DNA of 52,988 bases from Brassicibacter mesophilus (GTDB lineage: Bacteria > Bacillota > Clostridia > Tissierellales > Proteiniboraceae). Position numbers and translations under genes: made by a program. The notes below the pieces were generated by a model. It had not been told where the DNA came from, did no database searches, and saw nothing but the letters and a program-made list of their open reading frames with translations. This document shows positions 18,201 to 27,520 of this stretch, piece after piece (the first letter of the stretch is position 1; each line of letters starts with the position of its first letter). Location: NCBI RefSeq assembly GCF_050433385.1, contig NZ_JBNPXI010000027.1, forward strand, positions 1 through 52,988. The letters are read 5' to 3'.

Positions 18201-21200
18201 AGGATACAAATTAAAGCTTGAAGCAAAAGCTTTTGAGGCAGATGGTGCTGTTATAGATAAAGCAGAAATAGTATGGGACACCTCTAATAAGAACATAGTA
18301 AACATAGACAAAAATGGACTTGCTGAAGCAAAAGAAGTAGATGAAGATACTGAAGTTACAATTACAGCAAAAATAGATGGCTTTACTACAGAAAAGGCAT
18401 TGACTTTAAAAGTCGTTCCAAAACAAAGCAGCAAACAAAAAACACAGAAAATAATAAATGATTTAAATGCATATTATGAGAAAGATGCAGAATACGATTA
18501 TCTTGAAGCTATGGCATTAAATAGAATTGGATTCGACGTAGAGGATATTCAAAAGAAGTTTAGTATAACGAAGGTGAATTTTAATACTGGTTGGGATGGC
18601 TCAAAATCTATTGACTATTCTAAAGCTATCATGGGACTAGTTGGATTAGGATTAGATCCAAGAGATTACGAGAATAAAAATTATGTGGAATATTTGTCTA
18701 ATTCACAAGTAGAAAAAGGTCATTTTAATCCTAGTAAATATTCTTATACAGATGATGATGAAGCTGACTTCATAGGATATTCCATCATAGCTTTAGACAT
18801 GGCAGGTGCCGAATATGATATTAATAAAGCCACAGAAGCGTTAAAGGATATGTTCTATATATCAGGTAATAGGGCTTTTGTAAAGAAGTCTTCCTATTCA
18901 AGTGATCCTGATTTAAGGAAAACTGCTATAGCAATAATTGCTCTTTCAAATCATACTGGCAAAAATGGAATACAAGATTTAATAGACAAAACAAAGGTAT
19001 ATATAAAGGAACAATATAATGAGTGGGATATAAAAACAGATTGTGAAACTATTGCATATACCATTCAAGCATTGGTTGCTTTAGGTGAAGATATAAGCTC
19101 AGACGAATGGATTAGGATAGATGGTCATGGTAATAGATTATCAATGCTAGATTTTCTTTTGAAGCTTAAACTAGAAAATGGATTTAAAGAAAACATAGAT
19201 GATGATAAAATCAACAACGAAGTAACAGCATTAGCTTTTATAGCTGCTGTTGATGTTAATACAGGAAAATCGACATTCAAGGATATAAAAATAGAAACTG
19301 GAGCTCCAGTAAGAGTAGAAATATCATCGCAAGACGATAATACTGAAATAAAAGCTGGCAAGACGTTACAATTATCAGCTAAGGCATACGATGAAAATGA
19401 TAAATTTGTGCCTTCGCAAAAGTTCACATGGTCTGTAGATAAACCGTCTATTGCGAATATAGATAGTAATACTGGTCTAGTTACAGCAGTTAGTCCAGGT
19501 ACAGTGGTTATTACTGCTGTGATAGAAGATTCTAATGTTAAAAACAACATAACACTTAAGGTAGTATCAGTTACACCAAATAAAGTAGAAATATCAATTG
19601 ATAAAAACATAACACAAATAGAAATAGGTAAAAAAATAAAGATAAATGTAAAGGTATATGATAAAGATGATGAAATAATAGAAAATCCTTCTTTAGAGTG
19701 GTCAATTAATCCAAGCGACTCAGCAAGCATTGACGAAAAGGGTATTTTAACAGGCCTAAAAGAAGGTCAGGCTACAATAGCAGCTTTTGTTGGGAAAAAT
19801 GATGGAAGCAAGTTATCCTCTTCAGTAAGTTTAGAAATAATTAGAGGAAAAAAGGTAGAAGAAAATATAAAAGAAGCAATTGCTGGTGCAACATACTATT
19901 TTAGCACACAAAAAAACTATGACTTTATTACATCACTGGGGCTGAGATATTCAGAGACAGGTACAGACAAAATACTATCTAATATCAATGTATACTCTGC
20001 AGATACTCTTCATAATAATTCAAGAAATATTATGAACATAGTAGCAGCGGGAGAAAATCCAACTAATTATAATGGGAAAAATTATGTTGATTTAATATTG
20101 AACTCTAATACTAAGTTTTATAAAGATAGTAATACAGAATATATTGCAAAAGCAATAATAGCTTTAGATATGAGCAGTGCAAGCTATGACAAGCAACAAG
20201 CAGTTGATTCGTTGATAGCTAAACTTACAGAAGAGGACGGTAAATATTATGCTGTAAGTTATTCTTCTCCAGATACTGAAGTGACAGCATGGACGCTGAT
20301 AGCTCTTTCATATCATAAAAATATTTCTGGGGTAGATAAGGTAATAGAAGGTATTAAAAATTACTTGTTAGAAGAGCAAGAGGAAAACGGATTAATAGAA
20401 AAATGCGAATATACTTCTCTTGTTGTTCAAGCATTAATAGCTTTGGGAGAAAATCCTCTTGAAGGAAATTGGGTAAAATACGACATATATGGAAATGAGG
20501 TTACATTATTAGATGGAATATTAGCATGCAAGGATGGTAATAGATTTAAGTCTACTCTTTCAGCTAGTCAGCCTGGATATTATACAACACAATACGCACT
20601 AGCAGCTTTAGCAGATTTAAATAAAAATAAATCTATGTATCATGAACTAAATTATGTAGAAGCAGGAGAGGCTGCTAAGATAAAAATAGACTCAGAAGAT
20701 TTGACTCTCGTTGTAGGTGAAGAAAAAGACTTAGAAGCTCAGGCATTTGATGACCAAAATAATATAGTAAGAGATGCTGAAATAGTATGGAAAAGTTCAA
20801 AGCCTGAACTAGTAAAGATTGAGAATGGAAAGCTAATAGCATTGGGTATAGGAGAAGCTAAGATAAGAGCAGAGCTTAAAAACAATGAATCAATATTTGA
20901 TGAGATTACAGTTAATGTTAATGAAAGTCAAAATATTGATTTGAAAGTAAAAGCAGCAATTAGTAAATTAATCAGCTTTTATGATGAATATAGTTCATAT
21001 GACTATATGTCAGCTTTATCTTTAAGACATTTAAATAATGACTTTGATGTAAATAAAGAAAAATTAGCATCAAATCTAAGACTTTATACTAGAGATTATG
21101 CTATACATTATGCTAAGAACATCATGGAAATTATTGCGGCAGACTTAAATCCTAGGCTATATCCACTAAAGAATTCTGAGGGTGAAATAATAGAATACAA

Positions 21201-24200
21201 GAATTATGTTAGAGATTTAGTTGAAGCTCAAAATGAAAATGGAGAGTTTTTAGTAAATGAAGTCGGAGATAAGGATAGTATTGTTTCATTGTCTCTTTCT
21301 ATCATGGCACTTGACATGGCAGATGCTGACTATGAGGTAGAAAAAGCGGTAAATAGGCTTGTATATATGCTTAATGATACAAAGTACGACAAAGATGGCT
21401 TATACAATGAAGTAGAGACAAAAGCTTTAGCTATAACTGCATTATCAAAACATAAAAATATATCAGGGGTAAAAGAGATAATTAATACTTCCCTAGAATA
21501 TATTAAATCTAAGCAAAATGAAGACGGAGGTTTTGATCATAGCGGGTATGATAATAATCCATTCGCAATAGGAACAGTAGTTCAAGCATTGATTGCCAAT
21601 GATATTGATCCTATGACATGGGTTAAAAATGGTAATACAATGGTAGAAGTTCTTATTGAACGACAGCTTGAAAATGGAGAATTTGAATATGGAGAAAACC
21701 CACCTTCAACTCCTAATGATGAGATATTTGGAGATTTTAAATGTACTGAAACTGCTTTTGCAGCATTGGCAGATGTATATAGAGATAAATCTATGTATTA
21801 TTCAATTGGAGTTAATGATGAAATTAAAGAAAGAATAGAAGCTGAGATAGAATTTTTAAAGAAACACTATGAAGAATATGCTCAGTTTGAATTTTTAGCA
21901 GCTCCAGCTGCAAATTTAGCAGGAATGAGCAAGGAACTATTAAAAGAAAAAGTGTTTAGATATACAAAAACTGATAGTGCTTTTCAGTCCTCAAAGACTA
22001 TAGTTTCTTTAATAGGTTCAGGTCTAGATCCAAGAAATGATGTAATTGACGAGGACGAAGTTAGAAACTATGTTTATGAGTTAAAATCATCACAAATGAA
22101 GTCAGGTGACAATAAAGGAGAGTTTGTTTTAAAAGAAAGTGACAAAAATTCAATACAGGCACTAGTTAACTCTATTATTGCGCTTGATATGGCAGATGCT
22201 AAATATGATGAAGAGTCAGCGGTGAAAAGACTAATCGAAATGATAGAAGCAAAAGACTCTCATACTTATAGAGAAATACAATTAGAAGGATTTGCGCTAA
22301 TTGCTTTGGCTAATCACAAGGATATAGAAGGGGTAAATGAAGAGATAGACAAACTTATTAACTTCTTAAAGGCAAAGCAAAATGAAGATGGCGGGTTTGA
22401 TATCAATGATGGATGGTATCAGGGTAAAAACAGCCCTATTGCAATAGGCGGTGTGATTCAAGGATTAATTGCAAATGGGATAAATCCTCTTTATTCTGGT
22501 GAATGGATTAAAAATGGCAATACAGTTCTTGATGCATTGCTAAAGAGTAAGGTTGTCAAGGAAGATATTAAGGTAAGTGGATATTCAAAGGGTGAAGGAG
22601 ATACATTTGCATATTATGGCTCAACATATCAAGCTTTTGCAGCTTTAGTTGATTTATACAATAATGAAACTATGTTCGACAAGCTAGCAATTAAATATGA
22701 TAGTCCAAGTGCTGATGATGCTGTTCGTATTGAAATTGAAGAACCTGACAATACTATTCTATATTTAGGAAAAACCTTAGAGCTAAATGCAAAGGTATAT
22801 GATAAAAATAACAAAATAATAGAAGATGTTGAAGTTCAGTGGATTAGCTCTGATGATAGCATAGCTACTGTTGAAAATGGAATTGTGCTAGGTAAATTAC
22901 CAGGAAAAGTAACTATTACAGCTAAGTTAGAAAATAGTGATCTTGAAGATAGTTTATCTATAAGTGTGACAAATAGTTCTATAAGACAAATTAGAGTTGA
23001 AACCTTAGACAAAGGGCTAAGACCTGGAGATAAAACTAAGCTTACTGCCAAGGCCTTAGATGATAATGATGATGTGATAGAAGGTAAATCTTTCAAATGG
23101 ATTAGTTCTAATAGAGACATAGCAGAAGTTGATTCAAATACAGGTGAAGTTACAGCAATGTCTTCAGGCACAGTAGTTATACGTGCTATACTTGAAGATA
23201 ATGAAAGCTTAGAGGGAAGAATAGAACTCAACATTGTTCCAAAGAAAGAAGCATACGTTTATGTACGAATTGAAGGATATAATAAAACTGTAGTTGAAAA
23301 AGCGAAAATAAAAGTAGACAACTTTAATATGAATCCATATGCACAAACAGTAGATATGGGACCAGATGCATTAGTTAATCCAACTGCGGCTCATGCAGTA
23401 ATAAAAGCACTTCAATTAGAAGGATATGATGTACTAGATAAAAATCAAGTTGATATAACAAGCTTTTTCTTAAGTAAAATAGGTGAGGATGATACAAAAG
23501 GTTCAGCAGGATGGATGTTTAGAGTAAATGGTAAGATGCCTGATGTTTATATGCAAGATGTAGAACTTAAAGATGAAGATAACGTGCTAATTTATTATGT
23601 AAAAGATTACAATAAGGGTATATGTACTGAGCTCTTACCTAGTAAAAATGTAGTAGACGAGAATGAAGCGGTTCAATTTACATTGAAGGATTTAGATAGT
23701 GATAAAGTAGTAAAAAATGCTGCTATTTGCGTTAATGATAAAATATATAAGATAAATGACAAGCCAGTATTAACAGATGCAAATGGAAAAGCAACTATTA
23801 TATTTGAATCAAAAGGTGAATATAAAATATCTGCTGCAAGAACTGAAGCAAGCCAATACTTTATTACTCCAGATCCAATAACAATTGTTGTGGGTGAAAT
23901 AAGTGTACCGACTAAGATTGTAATAACAGAAGTGAAAAAAAATGAGTTGAAAGTCAATGAAAAGTTGCAGTTAGAAGCGGAAGTATATGCTAATGAAAAC
24001 CTATTAATTGGTGAAGATGTAATATGGAGCAGTTCTGATACAGAGATAGCATCAATAGATGACAAAGGACTTGTGACAGCATTAAAGCTTGGCAAAGTAA
24101 CTATTACAGCTGCTGTAGCTAAAAATACAAGCATATCTGATAATATACAACTGACAATAAGATCAGAAGAGCAAACAGATCAAGAAAGAATAGAAAGCGC

Positions 24201-25575
24201 AATAGAAGATTTGAGAGGCTACTATTCAAAAGATAAAGAATTTACATTTAGAGAAGCAATAGGGTATAGATTTACAAGTGAAGATTTAGAAAATGATCTT
24301 TCAATAATACAACAAAAATATAAAGTAAAAGGTAATCCTCAAAGTGCATCAGACTATGTAGGAAACATAATAGGATTAATAGCAGCAGGAAAGAATCCAA
24401 AAGACTATAATGGTACAAATTATGTTGAGGTATTAGTAAAGTCACAAAATAAAGACGGTAAGTTCATGATAGGCAAATATGATGATTATGCAACAACAGT
24501 AGCATTCAGCATTTTAGCATTAGATATGGCTAATGGAAAATATGATGTCAATAATGCAGTGAGAGCATTATTATCATATCAAGATAGAGATGGAAGCTTT
24601 GGAGGACCTGATGAAACAGCAATGAGTATAATGGCTCTTGGAAAACATAGAGACATATCAGGAGTAGATGCATCTATTAACAATGCAATAGAATATCTAA
24701 AAAGAAGTCAAACAAGTAATGGTGGATTTGTAGCTTTCGGTAAAGAAAACCCATACTCAGTATCAGCTGTAATACAAGGACTAGTAGCGGTCGGAGAAGA
24801 TCCACTATCAGAAAGCTGGATTAAGAATGAAAACACAATGCTGGATTCACTATTATCCTTTAAAGAAGACGATCATTTCAAAAATGTATCAGAATGGGGT
24901 ACAGACATAGATATGTCAACAGAACAAGCATTTATGGCACTAGCAGATTTATATAGAGGAAAATCAATGTTCAACGAAATAGGACTAGAAGAAACAAAAC
25001 CTTCAAAGATAGAAATACAAGCGTCTTCTACTACTATAAAGGAAAATGGCAAGCTAAAGCTTAATGCGAATGTATATGATAAACAAGATAAATTGGTTAC
25101 AGGATTCAATCTGATATGGAATAGTTCAGATAGCAGTATAGCTGAAATAGACCAAAACGGATTAGTAACAGCAAAGAAAGTAGGAAAAGTAACAATAAAT
25201 GTAAAAGTAAAAGGGTATGAAGCAATAACAGATACAATAGAATTGACAGTAGAGTCAGAGGAAATAAAAATAATAAGAGTAGGAAATGAACCAATAAAGA
25301 AAGGTACAGAAGCAAGACTAGAAATAAACATAAAAAATAACAGCAAAGAAAGTAAAACAGCTACATTCATAATAGTACTATACGATAAAAATACAAATAA
25401 GATGATAAACTACTCTTACGTAAAACAAACATTAGAAGCATCAGAAGATAAAAATATGGGAGCAGGATTCCTAATCCCGGAAAAAGGAGATTATATAATC
25501 AAAGGCTTAGTATGGGATGGCTTTGAAAGTCAAGACATATTATTAGCTAATCCATTGATTATAGAGGTAGAATAA
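15238..25575 (+). CDS. Giant secreted toroid/Ig-like/DUF4430 protein, putative corrinoid binder
   Basis: A 3445-residue exported protein starting at GTG behind GAGGAGGGG, with a signal peptide (1-29). Seven alpha/alpha-toroid modules of about 270-295 residues lie at roughly 50-320, 501-779, 1067-1355, 1539-1809, 1901-2190, 2192-2487 and 2980-3251. Each repeats the same landmarks: NPRDYNG..NYV, ALDMA...YD, ALS.HK.I.GV, SKQNEDGGF and VIQALIA.G.DPL....WIKNGNTM. Between them lie about twelve Big_2-like Ig domains (2, 3, 2, 1, 0, 2, then 1 and 1), each with a VWSSSD..IA.ID..GLVTA core. One DUF4430 domain (about 2669-2794; GSAGWMFRVNGKMPD) and a small beta domain (2796-2885) follow toroid 6. The C-terminus (3339-3445) is an unassigned beta domain; no SLH, LPXTG or membrane anchor is seen. 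The toroid plus DUF4430 pair matches the two folds of transcobalamin/intrinsic factor. Automatic annotation would say prenyltransferase-like repeats; corrinoid binding is my inference from fold and riboswitch. Confidence 0.85.
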   Translation: MYKKIISLVLALSMALSLIPVSTFSSYADSNYAYEAGATVTEDVYGTERKVDTALDELRGFYKDYQIDYIPAMAYNHSSDNLDNDIKIIKKNLRTYNSTKNVYNCYKGIMEAIACDKDPRSFQCNGEELNYVDTLIEKQDPNTGEFNSDIETHAYCMLALDMASGDYDKQKAVDVLKNSLNVKDGKASCSDDLKKTAVVMTALSNHKSINGVSALIDNCVAYIKSKQKDDAGFFKDEPEILGPVIQALIAVGENPVAEDYIKNGNTMVDVLLQYKNSDGTYNNSPWYKKYVKESTEAAFAAFADLKKDSSMFHELMIEVGDTPADILLSVDTNEIIEGKTLKVKATVVDNQGRLVSGQKVNWQSADPVVAEVENGIITAIKEGSTTIKAQLEGNATISKSIDITVVSRLPASIKIYLDDEEVKDTVTVRKGESIELHSKVFDKDDEQIQDSVVTWEIVNGSDNVQINNGQVTGMNKGYATIKVQCQDVVKTANISVILITDLVKDALDETKAYFDDRDLDYYSALALRHCGIEESTIKDNIKINSYTSNPEDYAENIIALIAAGLNPRDYNGNNYVDELVKSQDDSGYFKIGYNYTYPENIILPIIALDMAGANYDKIKALSALQIKVKVVGDNKCFEGHGDYNNIEMTSLGIIAMSNHMQIEEISQLVAKCKGYLKYKQNDNAAFEAKSGYGYDEKENCRATASVVQALISINEDPLSSEWMKNGKNLFDALCSFRKEDGFKETPSSYSVDAKATSRAVGALADLVNNKSMFNEYGIEIGTVPHSIEIIYDQDSVKEGQKIKLSAKVLDEDGKLVPNVEIEWSSSDPSIAEIDQKGFITGIEVEENKTVQITVKTVNLGISATKDITIKARIPYEMKINLPSGKTDKTLKDGHKIVLFAKIFEQDGEEIEHENVIWKSSDENVAIVDQTGLVTAQSVEKDTEVTITAISQNKQEVKESIVLNILAIIPNEIKIYSEEQEIEAKTIEAGYKLKLEAKAFEADGAVIDKAEIVWDTSNKNIVNIDKNGLAEAKEVDEDTEVTITAKIDGFTTEKALTLKVVPKQSSKQKTQKIINDLNAYYEKDAEYDYLEAMALNRIGFDVEDIQKKFSITKVNFNTGWDGSKSIDYSKAIMGLVGLGLDPRDYENKNYVEYLSNSQVEKGHFNPSKYSYTDDDEADFIGYSIIALDMAGAEYDINKATEALKDMFYISGNRAFVKKSSYSSDPDLRKTAIAIIALSNHTGKNGIQDLIDKTKVYIKEQYNEWDIKTDCETIAYTIQALVALGEDISSDEWIRIDGHGNRLSMLDFLLKLKLENGFKENIDDDKINNEVTALAFIAAVDVNTGKSTFKDIKIETGAPVRVEISSQDDNTEIKAGKTLQLSAKAYDENDKFVPSQKFTWSVDKPSIANIDSNTGLVTAVSPGTVVITAVIEDSNVKNNITLKVVSVTPNKVEISIDKNITQIEIGKKIKINVKVYDKDDEIIENPSLEWSINPSDSASIDEKGILTGLKEGQATIAAFVGKNDGSKLSSSVSLEIIRGKKVEENIKEAIAGATYYFSTQKNYDFITSLGLRYSETGTDKILSNINVYSADTLHNNSRNIMNIVAAGENPTNYNGKNYVDLILNSNTKFYKDSNTEYIAKAIIALDMSSASYDKQQAVDSLIAKLTEEDGKYYAVSYSSPDTEVTAWTLIALSYHKNISGVDKVIEGIKNYLLEEQEENGLIEKCEYTSLVVQALIALGENPLEGNWVKYDIYGNEVTLLDGILACKDGNRFKSTLSASQPGYYTTQYALAALADLNKNKSMYHELNYVEAGEAAKIKIDSEDLTLVVGEEKDLEAQAFDDQNNIVRDAEIVWKSSKPELVKIENGKLIALGIGEAKIRAELKNNESIFDEITVNVNESQNIDLKVKAAISKLISFYDEYSSYDYMSALSLRHLNNDFDVNKEKLASNLRLYTRDYAIHYAKNIMEIIAADLNPRLYPLKNSEGEIIEYKNYVRDLVEAQNENGEFLVNEVGDKDSIVSLSLSIMALDMADADYEVEKAVNRLVYMLNDTKYDKDGLYNEVETKALAITALSKHKNISGVKEIINTSLEYIKSKQNEDGGFDHSGYDNNPFAIGTVVQALIANDIDPMTWVKNGNTMVEVLIERQLENGEFEYGENPPSTPNDEIFGDFKCTETAFAALADVYRDKSMYYSIGVNDEIKERIEAEIEFLKKHYEEYAQFEFLAAPAANLAGMSKELLKEKVFRYTKTDSAFQSSKTIVSLIGSGLDPRNDVIDEDEVRNYVYELKSSQMKSGDNKGEFVLKESDKNSIQALVNSIIALDMADAKYDEESAVKRLIEMIEAKDSHTYREIQLEGFALIALANHKDIEGVNEEIDKLINFLKAKQNEDGGFDINDGWYQGKNSPIAIGGVIQGLIANGINPLYSGEWIKNGNTVLDALLKSKVVKEDIKVSGYSKGEGDTFAYYGSTYQAFAALVDLYNNETMFDKLAIKYDSPSADDAVRIEIEEPDNTILYLGKTLELNAKVYDKNNKIIEDVEVQWISSDDSIATVENGIVLGKLPGKVTITAKLENSDLEDSLSISVTNSSIRQIRVETLDKGLRPGDKTKLTAKALDDNDDVIEGKSFKWISSNRDIAEVDSNTGEVTAMSSGTVVIRAILEDNESLEGRIELNIVPKKEAYVYVRIEGYNKTVVEKAKIKVDNFNMNPYAQTVDMGPDALVNPTAAHAVIKALQLEGYDVLDKNQVDITSFFLSKIGEDDTKGSAGWMFRVNGKMPDVYMQDVELKDEDNVLIYYVKDYNKGICTELLPSKNVVDENEAVQFTLKDLDSDKVVKNAAICVNDKIYKINDKPVLTDANGKATIIFESKGEYKISAARTEASQYFITPDPITIVVGEISVPTKIVITEVKKNELKVNEKLQLEAEVYANENLLIGEDVIWSSSDTEIASIDDKGLVTALKLGKVTITAAVAKNTSISDNIQLTIRSEEQTDQERIESAIEDLRGYYSKDKEFTFREAIGYRFTSEDLENDLSIIQQKYKVKGNPQSASDYVGNIIGLIAAGKNPKDYNGTNYVEVLVKSQNKDGKFMIGKYDDYATTVAFSILALDMANGKYDVNNAVRALLSYQDRDGSFGGPDETAMSIMALGKHRDISGVDASINNAIEYLKRSQTSNGGFVAFGKENPYSVSAVIQGLVAVGEDPLSESWIKNENTMLDSLLSFKEDDHFKNVSEWGTDIDMSTEQAFMALADLYRGKSMFNEIGLEETKPSKIEIQASSTTIKENGKLKLNANVYDKQDKLVTGFNLIWNSSDSSIAEIDQNGLVTAKKVGKVTINVKVKGYEAITDTIELTVESEEIKIIRVGNEPIKKGTEARLEINIKNNSKESKTATFIIVLYDKNTNKMINYSYVKQTLEASEDKNMGAGFLIPEKGDYIIKGLVWDGFESQDILLANPLIIEVE

Positions 25576-25586
25576 TAAAATACAGT

Positions 25587-25629
25587 ATTTACCTGTCCTA
25601 CAATGGTAGGACAGGTAAATATTATTTTT
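25587..25629 (+). terminator. Perfect hairpin between the giant gene and the lipoprotein gene
   Basis: ATTTACCTGTCCTA (25587-25600) pairs perfectly with TAGGACAGGTAAAT (25607-25620) around a six-base loop, followed by ATTATTTTT. It would terminate much of the transcription from 15238 or stabilise an RNA end. No new promoter is obvious before 25666, so partial read-through is the simplest way to express the downstream genes. Confidence 0.85.
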
Positions 25630-25665
25630 CAGTAAAAACAGTCTTTTTTATTTTGGAGGATTACT

Positions 25666-26631
25666 ATGAAAAAAAAGCTTTTGGTTTACAGTTTAATAAT
25701 ATTAATACTTCTGTTTGCAGGATGTCAGGCTGATGAAAGGGCTCTGAAATCTAATGACGATCAATTAAAGTTGAACTTGATAGTATCAAAAAACTTTGGG
25801 CAACAAGTAATATATGATGAAGTGTTAGAGTTTAAAGAAGACATGAATGTGATGGAACTGTTAGAAGAAAATCTAACTATTGAAAAAGCCTATGGTGGTA
25901 GCTTTGTAAATTCAATAAATGGTATCAAATCTGGATTTACTGGAGTTAAAGATAAAAAGAAAATAGATTGGTTTTATTATGTAAATGGAGTTTTGGCACA
26001 GGTAGGTGCAGAAGACTATTATTTAAAGCCAAATGATGTTGTAGTATGGGACTACCATGATTGGAGTGAAAATGCATATGTTTCTAATGTAATTGGCAGT
26101 TATCCATACAATTTTATGAATGGACATGGTGATGAAGTATTAGGTATTGATATTTTGACTACACAAGATTTTGAACAACAAGCTAACAAGCTTGCAGATT
26201 ATTTAAACAGTAAAACAGGTAGAGAAGTAAACTTTAAGGTTTATGATAAAGACATAGAAAATGAAATAAGCAAAGATGGGACAAATACCATTGTTATTGG
26301 AGATTATAAACAAATACTAGGGATAGAGTATATAGATAACATTTACCAGAGAGGAGAAAAATCAGGGATATTTTTCAAAATAGATAATAGGAGTGTGGTT
26401 GCGTTAAATAATAAGAATGAGATTCAAAAAGAATATGAAAAAGGTGCAGTGATTACTTCAATACTAAAAAACTATGGTTCAGCGGCTAGTATCTGGATAA
26501 TAACGGGCAACGATGAAAAATGTATAGAAAATGCAATAGAAACTTTGTATAAAGAGTCTGAAAAGATTAGGGGTATGTTTTCTACTATTATTAGTGAAAA
26601 AGAGATAATAAATATTCCAACCGAAAATTAA
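25666..26631 (+). CDS. DUF4430 lipoprotein of the corrinoid locus
   Basis: A 321-residue lipoprotein: signal residues 1-20 with lipobox FAGC, so it should sit on the outer face of the membrane. Residues about 33-130 form a DUF4430-type domain (MNVMELLEENLTIEKAYGGS; IDWFYYVNGVLAQVGAEDY; LKPNDVVVWDYHDW), the fold of the C-terminal beta domain of transcobalamin. Residues about 145-315 form a second alpha/beta domain that I cannot name (NTIVIGDYKQI, ASIWIITGNDEKCIENAI). TTTTGGAGGA precedes the ATG. It lies 20 bases before the ECF T gene, so it is a good candidate for the membrane-proximal receptor that hands a corrinoid to the ECF importer. That role is inference. Confidence 0.75.
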   Translation: MKKKLLVYSLIILILLFAGCQADERALKSNDDQLKLNLIVSKNFGQQVIYDEVLEFKEDMNVMELLEENLTIEKAYGGSFVNSINGIKSGFTGVKDKKKIDWFYYVNGVLAQVGAEDYYLKPNDVVVWDYHDWSENAYVSNVIGSYPYNFMNGHGDEVLGIDILTTQDFEQQANKLADYLNSKTGREVNFKVYDKDIENEISKDGTNTIVIGDYKQILGIEYIDNIYQRGEKSGIFFKIDNRSVVALNNKNEIQKEYEKGAVITSILKNYGSAASIWIITGNDEKCIENAIETLYKESEKIRGMFSTIISEKEIINIPTEN

Positions 26632-26650
26632 TTAGAAATACGGTGATTTT

Positions 26651-27520
26651 ATGAAAAATCTTCATCCATTTACTGTACTATTTCATACTATTACTTTGTT
26701 GCTTATGGTATTAGTATATAATCATCCATTGTATATAGTTTCAATGCTAGTATATTTGATACTGATTTTTATGTTGTCAGGAAATAAAGACAAATTGCTT
26801 CAGATTTTGAAATACAGTTTATATATGTTTGTTTTAATTTTGATAATAAATCCATTAGCATCAAGCCATGGTATGACAATAATTTATAAAAGCTGCAGAT
26901 TGCCAGTGATAGGCAAAATAAAAATAACTTTAGAAGCTATTTTTTTCGGGGTAAATATGGGTTTAAAGCTTATAATTATTATGCTGATATTTAAAATATA
27001 TGATGTATTCATAGATAGAGATATTGTCTTTAATCTGTTTTTAAAATACTTTAATAGGTTAGCTATTACAATATCAATGACAATAAATATAATACATAGA
27101 TTAAAGCTAGATATCTTAAGAGTTAAGGACGTGATGATTTTAAGAGGAGCTAATTTAAAGCAAAAAAACATATTTAACAAGATAAAAGTACATTATCCAA
27201 TATTAAAGACAATACTTATATCTTCACTCGAAGGTTCATTAGATAGAGCTGAAGCCTTGTATTCTAAGGGATATGGCAAGAAGATAAAAAGAAGTAATTA
27301 TTATAAGATAGATATAAAATGGTTTGACTCAATACTTAACGTTTCTACACTAATAATAATAATAGCTTTTTCACATAGTCTGATTTCTCAAAATGCTATA
27401 TATAGATATTATCCTATTGTTCAAAGCGTTGATTTTTTAGACATAAGTTTATTGTTTTTATGCGGCTCATTTATTATCTATGCAGCATTAATATGGTGGT
27501 GGAAAAATGAAAACATTTAA
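26651..27520 (+). CDS. ECF transporter transmembrane (T) component
   Basis: The T component couples the ATPases to the substrate-binding S component in energy-coupling-factor importers. The 289-residue protein has about five hydrophobic helices (near 10-50, 53-70, 90-120, 225-245 and 258-280). Between them is the characteristic cytoplasmic region with VMILRGANLK (about 157-166) and SLEGSLDRAEALYSKGYGKK (about 191-210), equivalent to the short Ala-Arg-Gly coupling motifs of EcfT. A weak GGTG ribosome site precedes the ATG. The gene overlaps the ATPase gene by 14 bases. Because A, T and S genes are adjacent, this is a dedicated (group I-type) ECF transporter. Confidence 0.85.
   Translation: MKNLHPFTVLFHTITLLLMVLVYNHPLYIVSMLVYLILIFMLSGNKDKLLQILKYSLYMFVLILIINPLASSHGMTIIYKSCRLPVIGKIKITLEAIFFGVNMGLKLIIIMLIFKIYDVFIDRDIVFNLFLKYFNRLAITISMTINIIHRLKLDILRVKDVMILRGANLKQKNIFNKIKVHYPILKTILISSLEGSLDRAEALYSKGYGKKIKRSNYYKIDIKWFDSILNVSTLIIIIAFSHSLISQNAIYRYYPIVQSVDFLDISLLFLCGSFIIYAALIWWWKNENI

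Noticed and set aside
15238..25575. Reading the toroid repeats as prenyltransferase or squalene/terpene cyclase enzymes
   Set aside because: The protein is secreted, has seven copies among Ig domains and lacks the acidic DXDD-type catalytic motif; only the barrel fold is shared.
15238..25575. CRISPR-like or DNA-level tandem repeats
   Set aside because: The repetition is at protein-domain level with diverged DNA; no short identical repeats with spacers were seen.
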